A DNA stretch of 19,673 nucleotides from JAVXAG01 sp036660615. GTDB taxonomy: Bacteria; Bacillota; Clostridia; Peptostreptococcales; Anaerovoracaceae. A model generated the notes under the pieces. That model saw nothing but the letters and a program-made list of their open reading frames with translations. It made no database searches and was not told where the DNA came from. The DNA is taken from NCBI GenBank assembly GCA_036660615.1, contig JAVXAG010000021.1, forward strand, positions 1 through 19,673, read 5' to 3'. How positions within the stretch are numbered: position 1 is the first letter of the stretch; each line of letters begins with the position of its first letter. This document shows positions 8,176 through 14,716 of this stretch, in pieces. The translations under genes were made by a program, and so were the position numbers.

Positions 8176-8290
8176 TAGGTTGCCGATGTAAGCGCGACCT
8201 CACAGCGTACATCCGGTACGTGCGAAGCAAGCTTACGAGAGCAACAACGACATAGGACGATTAGGCAAGCTAACCTTGGCGCAGGATAAT
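8176..8290 (+). repeat. Structured repeat unit A1 (5' truncated)
   Basis: Core 8176-8255, tail to 8290. Starting at TAGG it matches unit A2 closely: second stem GTAAGC/GCTTAC, terminal hairpin GCGTAC with loop ATCCG then GTACGT, and conserved loop GAGAGCAACAAC. The 3' closing strand GACATAG is present but the expected partner CTATGTC is missing; the bases before TAGG are unrelated. Confidence 0.85.
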
Positions 8291-8295
8291 TCATT

Positions 8296-8415
8296 CACAA
8301 CTAGAAGCCAAAAGTTCGAAGCGCGGAGCATACCTATTGTATGCGAGCACTGCAGAGACTTGAAGGCGACAACGTTGTGGGAGAATTAGGCAAGCCAACC
8401 TTGGCATAGGATAAT
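8296..8415 (+). repeat. Structured repeat unit B1
   Basis: Closing stem CACAAC (8296-8301) pairs perfectly with GTTGTG (8374-8379). Inside are loop strands TAGAAGCCAA and GAAGGCGACAAC, a weak AAGT/ACTT stem, and the terminal hairpin GCATAC (8328-8333), loop CTATT, GTATGC (8339-8344). The tail 8380-8415 carries the small hairpin GCCA-ACCT-TGGC. Confidence 0.88.
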
Positions 8416-8419
8416 TGTT

Positions 8420-8540
8420 CTATGGCTAGGCGCCGATGTAAGCGCGACCTCACAGCGTACATCTGGTACGCGCGAAGCAAGCTTACGAGAGCAACAACGC
8501 CATAGGGCGATTAGACAAGCTAACCTTGGCGCAGGATTTT
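8420..8540 (+). repeat. Structured repeat unit A2
   Basis: Closing stem CTATGGC (8420-8426) pairs with GCCATAG (8499-8505); second stem GTAAGC (8438-8443) with GCTTAC (8481-8486); terminal stem GCGTAC (8455-8460) with GTACGC (8466-8471), loop ATCTG. Internal-loop strands are TAGGCGCCGAT and GAGAGCAACAAC. The tail resembles those of A1 and B1, ending CAGGAT followed by a T-run. Confidence 0.9.
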
Positions 8541-8545
8541 TTTCA

Positions 8546-8648
8546 CTATGCTAGAAACCGAAGCAGGATGAGTCTCGCAATGTACATATGGTACATGAGA
8601 AACGAACCTGCGAGAGTGACAACGCATAGAGGAAAAAAGACAAGCCAA
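8546..8648 (+). repeat. Structured repeat unit C1
   Basis: Closing stem CTATGC (8546-8551) pairs with GCATAG (8624-8629); second stem GCAGG (8563-8567) with CCTGC (8607-8611); an inner TCTC/GAGA stem; terminal stem ATGTAC (8580-8585) with GTACAT (8591-8596), loop ATATG. Loop strands are TAGAAACCGAA and GAGAGTGACAAC. The tail is short (GACAAGCC) and ends at the upp stop codon. Confidence 0.9.
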
Positions 8649-9278
8649 CTATTTGGTGCCGTAAAGCCTATCCCCAGCATCACCCAACCCCGGAACAATA
8701 TAAGCATTCTCGTTAAGGTGATCGTCTTTTGCTGCTATAAAAATATCAACATCTGGATGAGCCTTCTGCAATACTTCAATTCCTTCTGGTGCTGCAATTA
8801 AGCACATAAAAGTGATATTTTTCCCACCTCTTTGCTTAATAAAACCTATTGCTGCCACTGCACTTCCGCCAGTTGCTAACATTGGGTCTACAACAAAAAT
8901 TTGTCGTTTATCAATGTCAACTGGTAGCTTACAGTAATATTCTACTGGCTGATGAGTTTCTGGGTCTCTGTATAGACCTACATGTCCAACCTTTGCGTTT
9001 GGCACTAGCGCTAACATTCCGTCAACAAATCCTAATCCGGCTCTAAGGATTGGAACAATTGCAATATCTTCACCTTTTAGCATTCTCATTGTTGTTTTGC
9101 ACATTGGTGTTTCAATTTCCACCTCTTCCAACGGAAGATTCCTTGTTGCTTCAAATCCCATTAACATAGCCACTTCTTTGGCAAGTTCTCTAAAATCCTT
9201 TACACTTGTGTCTGTTTTTCGCATCAATGCTGTCTTATGTTGAATTAGCGGATGATCGAATACATATACTTTACCCAT
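8649..9278 (-). CDS. upp: Uracil phosphoribosyltransferase
   Basis: Pyrimidine salvage enzyme converting uracil and PRPP to UMP. The 209-residue product matches the usual length and begins GKVYVFDHPLIQHK, the standard N-terminus. It has the PRPP-binding loop VVDPMLATGGSA (129-140) and the C-terminal uracil-binding block GDAGDRLYGT (199-208). The frame opens at an ATG at 9293, but that ATG overlaps the GGAGGT ribosome site that serves the ATG at 9278, so 9278 is chosen. It follows rpiB by 33 bp, probably in one transcript, and its TAG stop touches repeat unit C1. Confidence 0.97.
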   Translation of the reverse strand: MGKVYVFDHPLIQHKTALMRKTDTSVKDFRELAKEVAMLMGFEATRNLPLEEVEIETPMCKTTMRMLKGEDIAIVPILRAGLGFVDGMLALVPNAKVGHVGLYRDPETHQPVEYYCKLPVDIDKRQIFVVDPMLATGGSAVAAIGFIKQRGGKNITFMCLIAAPEGIEVLQKAHPDVDIFIAAKDDHLNENAYIVPGLGDAGDRLYGTK

Positions 9279-9311
9279 TTTCTCTACCTCCATATATTTT
9301 ATATTATTTTA

Positions 9312-9743
9312 TTACATATTATCAAGCATGTCTACACGTCTTTGGTGGCGGCCGCCCTCAAATTCTGTGTCTAGCCATGCGTCTGTTATTTTTATTGCCA
9401 ATTCAGGTGGAGTAGTTCTTCCGCCCAAAGCTAAAATATTTGCGTTATTGTGTCTCTTTGTCAACTCTGCCATTTCTACGGAAGTGCAAAGTCCACATCT
9501 TACACCTTTCACTTTATTTGCTGCTATGGAAATTCCAATTCCAGTTCCACAACAAACTATACCTTTGTCAGCTTTTCCGCTGGCAACTGCCTCACCACAA
9601 GCTTTTCCATAGACTGGATAATCCACAGATTCCTCCGAATTTGTTCCAAGGTCTACAACTTTGATTTCTCTTTCACGCAGGTGGTTCTTTATCTCTTCTT
9701 TAAGTGCAAACCCACCATGGTCACTAGCTATTGCAATTATCAT
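9312..9743 (-). CDS. rpiB: Ribose-5-phosphate isomerase B
   Basis: Interconverts ribulose-5-phosphate and ribose-5-phosphate; RpiB/LacAB fold. The 143-residue product shows IASDHGG (D8, H9) at the N-terminus, the catalytic cysteine in CCGTGIGISIAANK (C65), H98 in RHNNAN, and GGRT. The tail FEGGRHQRRVDML is typical of true RpiB. ATG preceded by GGTAGGAT. It is 21 bp after ywlC and 33 bp before upp. It supplies ribose-5-phosphate, the precursor of the PRPP used by Upp next door, which is a sensible metabolic pairing. Confidence 0.97.
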   Translation of the reverse strand: MIIAIASDHGGFALKEEIKNHLREREIKVVDLGTNSEESVDYPVYGKACGEAVASGKADKGIVCCGTGIGISIAANKVKGVRCGLCTSVEMAELTKRHNNANILALGGRTTPPELAIKITDAWLDTEFEGGRHQRRVDMLDNM

Positions 9744-9764
9744 AACATCCTACCCTTTCTTATA

Positions 9765-10769
9765 CTACAACTTTTTTATATTATATCCTGCTGATTTCAA
9801 CATTCTATTCATAACAGAGAACCCTATTCCGTCCTCTTTTAATGCTGCTGCAAGGATTACATCAATTCCTTCTTTGTCATATTCTCTAAGTTTCGCGAAA
9901 AAATCATGAGCCGCTTTTTCGGATTCGTTTTCTTCATAAAAAATCACTCCTACTGTCTGTCCCTTTGCTTCTCTCTGCTTTTTAACTTTTTCTATCTCAA
10001 CTTTCACTTTTTCAAGCTGGCCTTCAAATACAATCATTTCCGCATTTGGTGCATAATGTTTATACTTCATTCCAGGTGCTTTTGGCTTGAAATCTTCATT
10101 ATTAAATTGGTCTGGTCTCTTTGTCAAAGTCGGATCAAGCAAAATTTCTTTTCCCAGCACTTCTGACAATTTCTCTTTTGTTAAAATCCCCGGTCTCAAA
10201 ATCATAGGTGTTTCACCTGTCATGTCAACTACAGTTGACTCGATTCCCACTCTGCAATCTTCTCCCAGAATTATTCCATCTATTCGCCCAAACATATCAT
10301 CAATTACATGCTGTCCCGTTGTAGGACTAGGTTTCCCAGACAAATTTGCACTAGGTGCTGCAATTGGGCATTTTGACATTGTAATCAAATCCAATGCAAT
10401 TTTATTATCTGGCATTCTGACCGCTACAGTGTCTAATCCTCCAGTAGTTACCATTGGAACTACTTCATTTTTATTTACAACCATAGTAAGTGGCCCTGGC
10501 CAAAAGTTTTCCATTAAAATGCTCATATCTGTTGAAATTACTGTGGTTAACTTTGCCAAATCGCTTTTAGACGATATGTGAACTATCATAGGATTATCGC
10601 TAGGTCTGCCTTTTGCTGCATAAACTTTCCCCACAGCCTGACCATCAAGTGCATTTGCCCCAAGACCATATACCGTTTCTGTAGGAAACGCCACAAGTCC
10701 ACCAGTAGCAATTATCTTTGCTGCTATTTCCATATCTTCAATTGTGTCTTTTAAAATCTTTGTTTCCAT
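9765..10769 (-). CDS. ywlC: Threonylcarbamoyl-AMP synthase, Sua5/YwlC type
   Basis: Makes threonylcarbamoyl-AMP from threonine, bicarbonate and ATP, the first step of t6A37 tRNA modification. Residues 1-200 form the YrdC domain with PTETVYGLG (29-37), KGRPSDNPMIVH (53-64), and SANLSGKPSPTT near 140. Residues about 220-334 are the Sua5 C-terminal domain, so this is the long two-domain form rather than short TsaC. The start ATG follows GGAAAG. It sits between prfA and rpiB, as in Bacillus and many Clostridia, but is parted from prfA by a repeat array with an assembly gap. Confidence 0.96.
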   Translation of the reverse strand: METKILKDTIEDMEIAAKIIATGGLVAFPTETVYGLGANALDGQAVGKVYAAKGRPSDNPMIVHISSKSDLAKLTTVISTDMSILMENFWPGPLTMVVNKNEVVPMVTTGGLDTVAVRMPDNKIALDLITMSKCPIAAPSANLSGKPSPTTGQHVIDDMFGRIDGIILGEDCRVGIESTVVDMTGETPMILRPGILTKEKLSEVLGKEILLDPTLTKRPDQFNNEDFKPKAPGMKYKHYAPNAEMIVFEGQLEKVKVEIEKVKKQREAKGQTVGVIFYEENESEKAAHDFFAKLREYDKEGIDVILAAALKEDGIGFSVMNRMLKSAGYNIKKL

Positions 10770-10820
10770 TTTATTTTCTTTCCAAAATTCTTCTTATGTT
10801 CCTGCCGTTCCTAGACATCG

Positions 10821-10905
10821 TCTAACAAAACCGCTAAAGGTTTTAAGCGCAGAACATACCCACCGTATGCAAGCACTGCAGAAACTTGCGGGTGACAACG
10901 TTGCA
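10821..10905 (+). repeat. Divergent B-like repeat unit
   Basis: Shares with B1 the run from AAGCGCAGA through the hairpin CATAC (10855-10859), loop CCACC, GTATG (10865-10869), then AGCACTGCAGAAACTTG and GTGACAACG. It has an extra small hairpin AAAACC/GGTTTT near 10827-10844. A clean closing stem is not visible, so it is probably degenerate. Confidence 0.65.
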
Positions 10906-10927
10906 TAAAGTTCTACAATCCCGTTAA

Positions 10928-10958
10928 TATGGTACGCGAGAAGCAAGCTTACGAGAGC
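10928..10958 (+). repeat. Partial A-like unit cut by the assembly gap
   Basis: From ATATGGTAC through AAGCAAGCTTACGAGAGC it matches the 3' half of A1 and A2, although its loop resembles that of the C units. The 5' half is absent and the 3' end runs into the Ns. Confidence 0.7.
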
Positions 10959-11058
10959 NNNNNNNNNNNNNNNNNNNNNNNNNNNNNNNNNNNNNNNNNN
11001 NNNNNNNNNNNNNNNNNNNNNNNNNNNNNNNNNNNNNNNNNNNNNNNNNNNNNNNNNN
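10959..11058. other. Assembly gap of exactly 100 Ns
   Basis: One hundred consecutive Ns lie inside repeat array 2. The round length suggests a placeholder of unknown real size, and its position between repeat units suggests the assembler could not resolve the array. Confidence 0.97.
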
Positions 11059-11068
11059 ATAATTCATT

Positions 11069-11167
11069 CACAACTAGAAGCCAAAAGTTCGAAGCGCAGA
11101 GCATACCTATTGTATGCGAGCACTGCAGAAACTTGAAGGCGACAACGTTGTGGAAGAATTAGACAAG
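11069..11167 (+). repeat. Structured repeat unit B2
   Basis: Closing stem CACAAC (11069-11074) with GTTGTG (11147-11152); terminal hairpin GCATAC (11101-11106), loop CTATT, GTATGC (11112-11117). It differs from B1 at only a few positions over its core, and the 11 bases before it match the A1-B1 junction. Confidence 0.88.
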
Positions 11168-11266
11168 CTAAAAACCGAAGCAGGATGAGTCTCACAGTAT
11201 ACATATGGTACATGAGAAACGAACCTGCGAGAGTGACAACGCATAGTGGAAAAAAGACAAGCTAAA
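11168..11266 (+). repeat. Structured repeat unit C2 (5' truncated)
   Basis: Matches C1 from CTA-AAACCGAAG onward: second stem GCAGG (11180-11184) with CCTGC (11224-11228) and loop strand GAGAGTGACAAC. The 5' closing strand is missing, although its partner GCATAG (11241-11246) remains; B2's tail joins directly to the loop. The terminal stem has one A-C mismatch. The tail abuts the prfA stop. Confidence 0.86.
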
Positions 11267-12331
11267 TTAGAATGCCTTCATCTTCTCCGCCTGATCATTC
11301 GTAATCAAACCGTCGATAATCTCATCTAAATTACCATCCAAAATCGAGTCCAACTTGTATAGAGTCAATTTGATTCTATGCTCCGATACCCTACTCTCTG
11401 GGAAATTATAAGTTCTTATTCTTTCACTTCTATCTCCAGAACCAACTTGGTCTTTTCTTACCTTGGAGATTTCGTCATTTTGTTCCCTTAATTTAAGGTC
11501 ATAAAGTCTTGAACGCAAAACTTTGAATGCCTTATCTTTGTTTTTTATCTGTGACTTTTCGTCTTGACAGGTTACTACCAATCCAGTTGGCACGTGAGTC
11601 AGCCTAACTGCCGAATCTGTAGTGTTTACACACTGTCCACCATTACCGGAGGCTCTGTATACATCAACCCTTACATCGGCTGGATTTAAGTCCACAGCCA
11701 CATCGTCGATTTCCGGCAAAACAGCTACTGTTGCTGCCGAAGTATGAATTCTTCCACTTGATTCAGTTTCCGGAACACGTTGTACCCTATGTACTCCGCT
11801 TTCATATTTTAATCTTGAATATGCGCCCTTACCCTTTATCAAAATAACAGCTTCCTTTATTCCGCCGATTTCAGTATCATTAATATCGATGACCTCAACC
11901 TTCCAACGGTTTATTTCTGCATATCGCATATACATTCTCAAAAGGTCTTGACCAAAAAGTGCTGCCTCATCGCCACCAGTTCCTGCTCTTACTTCTAAGA
12001 TTACATTTTTATCATCATTAGGGTCCTTAGGAAGTAGCAAGATTTTCAATTCCGCTTCACACTCACCTATAAACTCATCTAATTCGTTGACCTCAGCTTT
12101 GGCAAGATCCCTTAATTCCTCGTCAGTTTCCATGTCAACCATTTCTTTTGCGTCACACAAATCAGCCTTAGCTTTTTTGTACTCTATATATTTCTTAACA
12201 ATCGGCTCCATTTCGCCCATCTCTTTAATATGCTTCTGCCAAACTGGCTGATCGCTAATGATTTCAGGGTCAGAAACCATCATTGAAAGCTCTTCATATT
12301 TTTCGAGAATAAAATCTAATTTATCAAACAT
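11267..12331 (-). CDS. prfA: Peptide chain release factor 1
   Basis: Class I release factor reading UAA and UAG. The 354-residue protein has the usual layout. The stop-codon-reading PxT motif is PET (187-189) inside HRVQRVPETES, which marks RF1 rather than RF2. The catalytic GGQ (231-233) lies in SGNGGQCVNTTDSAVR. The ATG is preceded by AAGGAG. The partner methyltransferase gene prmC, which modifies the GGQ glutamine, is two genes upstream. A terminator after rpmE and an extended -10 box give prfA its own start. Its TAA stop is in contact with repeat unit C2. Confidence 0.98.
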   Translation of the reverse strand: MFDKLDFILEKYEELSMMVSDPEIISDQPVWQKHIKEMGEMEPIVKKYIEYKKAKADLCDAKEMVDMETDEELRDLAKAEVNELDEFIGECEAELKILLLPKDPNDDKNVILEVRAGTGGDEAALFGQDLLRMYMRYAEINRWKVEVIDINDTEIGGIKEAVILIKGKGAYSRLKYESGVHRVQRVPETESSGRIHTSAATVAVLPEIDDVAVDLNPADVRVDVYRASGNGGQCVNTTDSAVRLTHVPTGLVVTCQDEKSQIKNKDKAFKVLRSRLYDLKLREQNDEISKVRKDQVGSGDRSERIRTYNFPESRVSEHRIKLTLYKLDSILDGNLDEIIDGLITNDQAEKMKAF

Positions 12332-12365
12332 ATTTGTTCTCCTTATTCACTCTATCTAACTGTTT

Positions 12366-12392
12366 ATTCTACCATAATTTCCCCAGTTACAA
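12366..12392 (-). promoter_or_regulatory. Putative promoter of prfA (extended -10)
   Basis: Minus-strand TGG followed by TAGAAT (12366-12374) forms an extended -10. The upstream TTGTAA (12387-12392) is only 15 bp away, so the extended element probably carries the activity. It lies between the rpmE terminator and the prfA start, where a promoter is needed. Confidence 0.55.
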
Positions 12393-12412
12393 AAGAAATA
12401 TTTACCTTTATA

Positions 12413-12442
12413 TTAAAAAAACCGGAATAAGTCTTCCGGTTT
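12413..12442 (-). terminator. Intrinsic terminator of rpmE
   Basis: Perfect 9-bp inverted repeat (12419-12427 against 12434-12442, arm AAACCGGAA) with a 6-nt loop. On the minus strand it is followed by about seven Ts. It lies 12 bp past the rpmE stop. Confidence 0.92.
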
Positions 12443-12454
12443 AATTTCTGATTA

Positions 12455-12655
12455 TTAGTCAAGATTGTATTTGTTCTTGAATTTCTCAACTCGTCCACCA
12501 CGGTTGATGAATTTTTGTTGACCTGTAAAGAACGGATGACATGCTGAGCAAACATCTAATCTTAGTTCTTCTTTTGTTGACTTAGTAACAAAAGAATTTC
12601 CACATGCGCAAGTTACTTTACATTCCTTATAATCAGGATGGATTCCTTCCTTCAT
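12455..12655 (-). CDS. rpmE: 50S ribosomal protein bL31, zinc-binding type
   Basis: Large-subunit protein L31, 66 residues, on the central protuberance where it bridges to the small subunit. It begins MKEGIHPDY, has the zinc-ligand cysteines C16, C18, C36 and C39 (TCAC and VCSAC), and HPFFTGQQKFINRGGRVEKF, so it is the Zn-containing C+ form. A paralogue without cysteines (YtiA type) would be expected elsewhere if zinc stress is handled as in Bacillus; it is not in this window. ATG with AGGAAAGAGG upstream. It has its own promoter and terminator and sits between prmC and prfA. Confidence 0.98.
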   Translation of the reverse strand: MKEGIHPDYKECKVTCACGNSFVTKSTKEELRLDVCSACHPFFTGQQKFINRGGRVEKFKNKYNLD

Positions 12656-12723
12656 GCTTTGCCTCTTTCCTGCTCAGGTCATTGCCTTTGCATATTTATT
12701 GCTGTTTCTAATACAGCTTTTAT

Positions 12724-12752
12724 ACTATATCATACCGCAAGGGTACAAACAA
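12724..12752 (-). promoter_or_regulatory. Putative promoter of rpmE
   Basis: Minus-strand -35 TTGTTT (12747-12752), 17-bp spacer, -10 TATAGT (12724-12729). The start would fall near 12717, giving a leader of about 60 nt with a small hairpin GCTGT/ACAGC. Confidence 0.55.
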
Positions 12753-12770
12753 GTGTTTTTTGCTTGAAAT

Positions 12771-13664
12771 TTACTTTTTTTTCTTTCTTTTTTTCTGATC
12801 AATCAAAGATCCCATAACAATTCTATCTCTGCCAGCCAAATCCTGCATTCCCACTATATTTTCAAAAGCTTCCGTTTCAGCTAATAGAATGTGAACCGCC
12901 TCCATTTGATCGTGGCCAATTTCCATTATCAAAACACCTTCTTTGGTTAGAAACCCAGAGGCTTCAGCGATTATCTGCCTATAAAATTCCAACCCGTCCT
13001 GACCTCCGTCAAGAGCCATCATAGGTTCGTGATCCTTGACTTCCGTCTGCAAAGTAGTTATAACATCACTTCTTATATATGGAGGATTTGAAATTATCAT
13101 ATCAAATCTTTTGTTTTTTATCTTTCCACTAAACGGCGAATACAAATCTCCAGAGATAAATTTTATTTTGTTGGAGCAACCAAGCTTTTTGCCATTTTCC
13201 TTGGCAACCACTATGGCCTCACTGCTTATATCCGAACAAGTAACATTAACATTTTTGCATAGCTTTGACAAAGAAATTCCTATTGCACCACTGCCAGCAC
13301 AAAGATCCAAAACATCTTTTATACCTTTTTCATTAATTATTTCAATTGCCTTTTCAACCAAAGTCTCAGTATCCTGCCTTGGGATAAGCACTTTATCATT
13401 TACATTAAACTCAAATCCCATAAACTCTTGAGTCCCTATAATGTGTTGCACCGGCGTGCCTGAACATCTGATGTCCAAAAGCCTGAAAAATTCATCGCAC
13501 AGAGAATCCTGCAAATAATTTTGGTATTGCATGATAAGTTGAGTTCTAGTTATCTTCATCATAAAGCAATATAGAAGCCTTACATCAATTGCACTATCAG
13601 CAATTCCACTTTCCGACAATCTTCTCTCGCCAATTTTTAATAATTCTTTTACGCACAAACCCAT
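12771..13664 (-). CDS. prmC: Release factor glutamine methyltransferase
   Basis: Transfers a methyl group from S-adenosylmethionine to the GGQ glutamine of release factors. The 297-residue protein has an N-terminal helical domain (1-75), PRQDTETLVE (95-104), the SAM-binding motif LDLCAGSGAIGI (119-130), D145 in the following acidic strand, and the diagnostic NPPY (193-196). The C-terminus is an unusual lysine-rich tail (KKRKKKK). ATG at 13664 has GGAGG upstream; that site overlaps the stop region of the DUF1385 gene, five bases away, so translation is likely coupled. Its substrate gene prfA is nearby. Confidence 0.96.
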   Translation of the reverse strand: MGLCVKELLKIGERRLSESGIADSAIDVRLLYCFMMKITRTQLIMQYQNYLQDSLCDEFFRLLDIRCSGTPVQHIIGTQEFMGFEFNVNDKVLIPRQDTETLVEKAIEIINEKGIKDVLDLCAGSGAIGISLSKLCKNVNVTCSDISSEAIVVAKENGKKLGCSNKIKFISGDLYSPFSGKIKNKRFDMIISNPPYIRSDVITTLQTEVKDHEPMMALDGGQDGLEFYRQIIAEASGFLTKEGVLIMEIGHDQMEAVHILLAETEAFENIVGMQDLAGRDRIVMGSLIDQKKRKKKK

Positions 13665-13669
13665 TCTGC

Positions 13670-14701
13670 CTACGCCTCCGTTGTTTTTTCCTTTCGAGCA
13701 ATGATTCTTTCCTCAACCAAATTGCCTTCAAGGTCACAAATTCCTTCAAAATATGGTGTTTCTGGCGGAACCATAACCGCTTTCATCGCTGCAATCGCAA
13801 CCTCCAGTTGTGAGTTGTCAGGTGTCTTTGTTGTTAGTTTCTGCAAATATAGTCCTGGCATACTTAAAGCTTTGACAACAAAGTTGTCACTTCTGCCAGC
13901 CCATTTTAACAATTCATATGAAAGGCCTGCAATTACTGGTATAAGTAGCAGCCTTGATGTAATTCTCCAGAATAAATTTGGCCATCCCAATAGAGAAAAC
14001 AAAATCAAACTGATTACCATTACAAACATCAAAAAGCTAGTTCCACATCTAGGATGCAAAGTATAAAACTTTTGTGCATTTTCCGGTGTTAGCTCTAAGC
14101 CGTTTTCAAAACAGTGAATACATTTGTGTTCTGCTCCATGATATTGAAAAACAGTTTTTATATCTTTCATCTTTGAAACTGCGCCAATATATATAACAAA
14201 CAGAACTATTCTAAAAACGCCCTCTATTAAGTTCAAAAGAATATCACTCTTTGTGTATGCGTCAAGCCAATTGACCAATACCGTTGGTAGCAAAATAAAT
14301 AATCCCACCGTAAGGGCCAGTGCAAGAACTACAGCCACATAAATCATAATGTTCCATGCGCCTTTTTCCCCGAACTTTTTTTCCATCCAAACGTCAAATT
14401 TGTCTTTTTCGTATCCGTCTTCTTCTGTCCAGCCGTCTTCAACAACATCTGCCGAGTACATCAGAGTCTTTGTCCCTTGTACCAAAGATGAAACAAATGC
14501 CACAACTCCTCTAATAATTGGCCACTTCATCCATTTGCTTGGCTTTGGCAGCCCTTCTGTTTTCATATGGATTCTGCCATCAGGAAGTCTAATTGCAACT
14601 GCGCATCTATCCATTCCACGCATCATTATCCCTTCCATAACGGCTTGACCTCCAACTGCTGTTGGACATGCATTTTTTAAAAATATTTTACTAAAATCCA
14701 T
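13670..14701 (-). CDS. DUF1385 membrane protein (YqhQ-like)
   Basis: Conserved Firmicutes membrane protein of unknown biochemical function, 343 residues. It has the family motif GGQAVMEGIMMRG (17-29), YHGAEHK (187-193) with conserved His, Glu and His, and HPRCGTSFL (216-224). Four hydrophobic segments are visible at about 117-145, 155-175, 221-240 and 248-266. It lies 15 bp after rho and 5 bp before prmC, the usual place for this family. The His/Glu/Cys residues suggest metal binding or an enzyme active site, but that is inference. Confidence 0.92.
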   Translation of the reverse strand: MDFSKIFLKNACPTAVGGQAVMEGIMMRGMDRCAVAIRLPDGRIHMKTEGLPKPSKWMKWPIIRGVVAFVSSLVQGTKTLMYSADVVEDGWTEEDGYEKDKFDVWMEKKFGEKGAWNIMIYVAVVLALALTVGLFILLPTVLVNWLDAYTKSDILLNLIEGVFRIVLFVIYIGAVSKMKDIKTVFQYHGAEHKCIHCFENGLELTPENAQKFYTLHPRCGTSFLMFVMVISLILFSLLGWPNLFWRITSRLLLIPVIAGLSYELLKWAGRSDNFVVKALSMPGLYLQKLTTKTPDNSQLEVAIAAMKAVMVPPETPYFEGICDLEGNLVEERIIARKEKTTEA

Positions 14702-14716
14702 TTCTACCTCTTTTTC

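Larger units (their letters stand above)
8118..8648. repeat. Repeat array 1: four structured units between tyrS and upp
   Basis: This 531-bp gene-free stretch holds four tandem imperfect units in the same orientation, in the order A1, B1, A2, C1. The first 58 bp next to tyrS show nothing clear. Every unit ends in a tail containing TTAGRCAAGCYAACC or a variant. The last unit abuts the TAG stop of upp. The array looks richer in GC than the flanking genes. Any short reading frames across it are accidental. Confidence 0.9.
10770..11266. repeat. Repeat array 2 between ywlC and prfA (contains gap)
   Basis: This 497-bp gene-free stretch holds a divergent B-like unit, the 3' part of an A-like unit, a run of 100 Ns, then a B unit almost identical to B1 and a C unit that abuts the prfA stop. 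All units have the same orientation as array 1. The 40 bp next to ywlC show nothing clear. The true length is unknown because of the gap. Confidence 0.88.

Noticed and set aside
8118..8400. T-box leader for tyrS
   Set aside because: No GGTGG-type antiterminator motif or terminator hairpin with a T-run is present on the minus strand upstream of tyrS.
8560..8611. Hammerhead ribozyme in unit C
   Set aside because: GGATGAGTCTC and GAGAAACGAA resemble a hammerhead core, but the CUGAUGA and GAAA elements are not exact and the A and B units do not keep them.
8176..8648. Integron attC sites or a cassette array
   Set aside because: The units are imperfect palindromes of similar length, but I see no clear GTTRRRY/RYYYAAC core pair, no cassette genes between units and no integrase in the window.
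8176..8648. CRISPR array
   Set aside because: Units are 100-120 bp, differ in sequence, and the linkers are conserved rather than unique; no cas genes nearby.
8526..8801. Plus-strand 91-codon open frame over repeat C1 and the upp 3' end
   Set aside because: No ribosome site, and it overlaps a clear gene on the other strand; the repeats give accidental coding.
10087..10581. Plus-strand 164-codon open frame
   Set aside because: It is antisense to ywlC, has no family resemblance, and is explained by codon bias of the real gene.
10929..11162. Open frame running across the N gap
   Set aside because: It is open only because Ns cannot encode a stop, and it lies in repeats.
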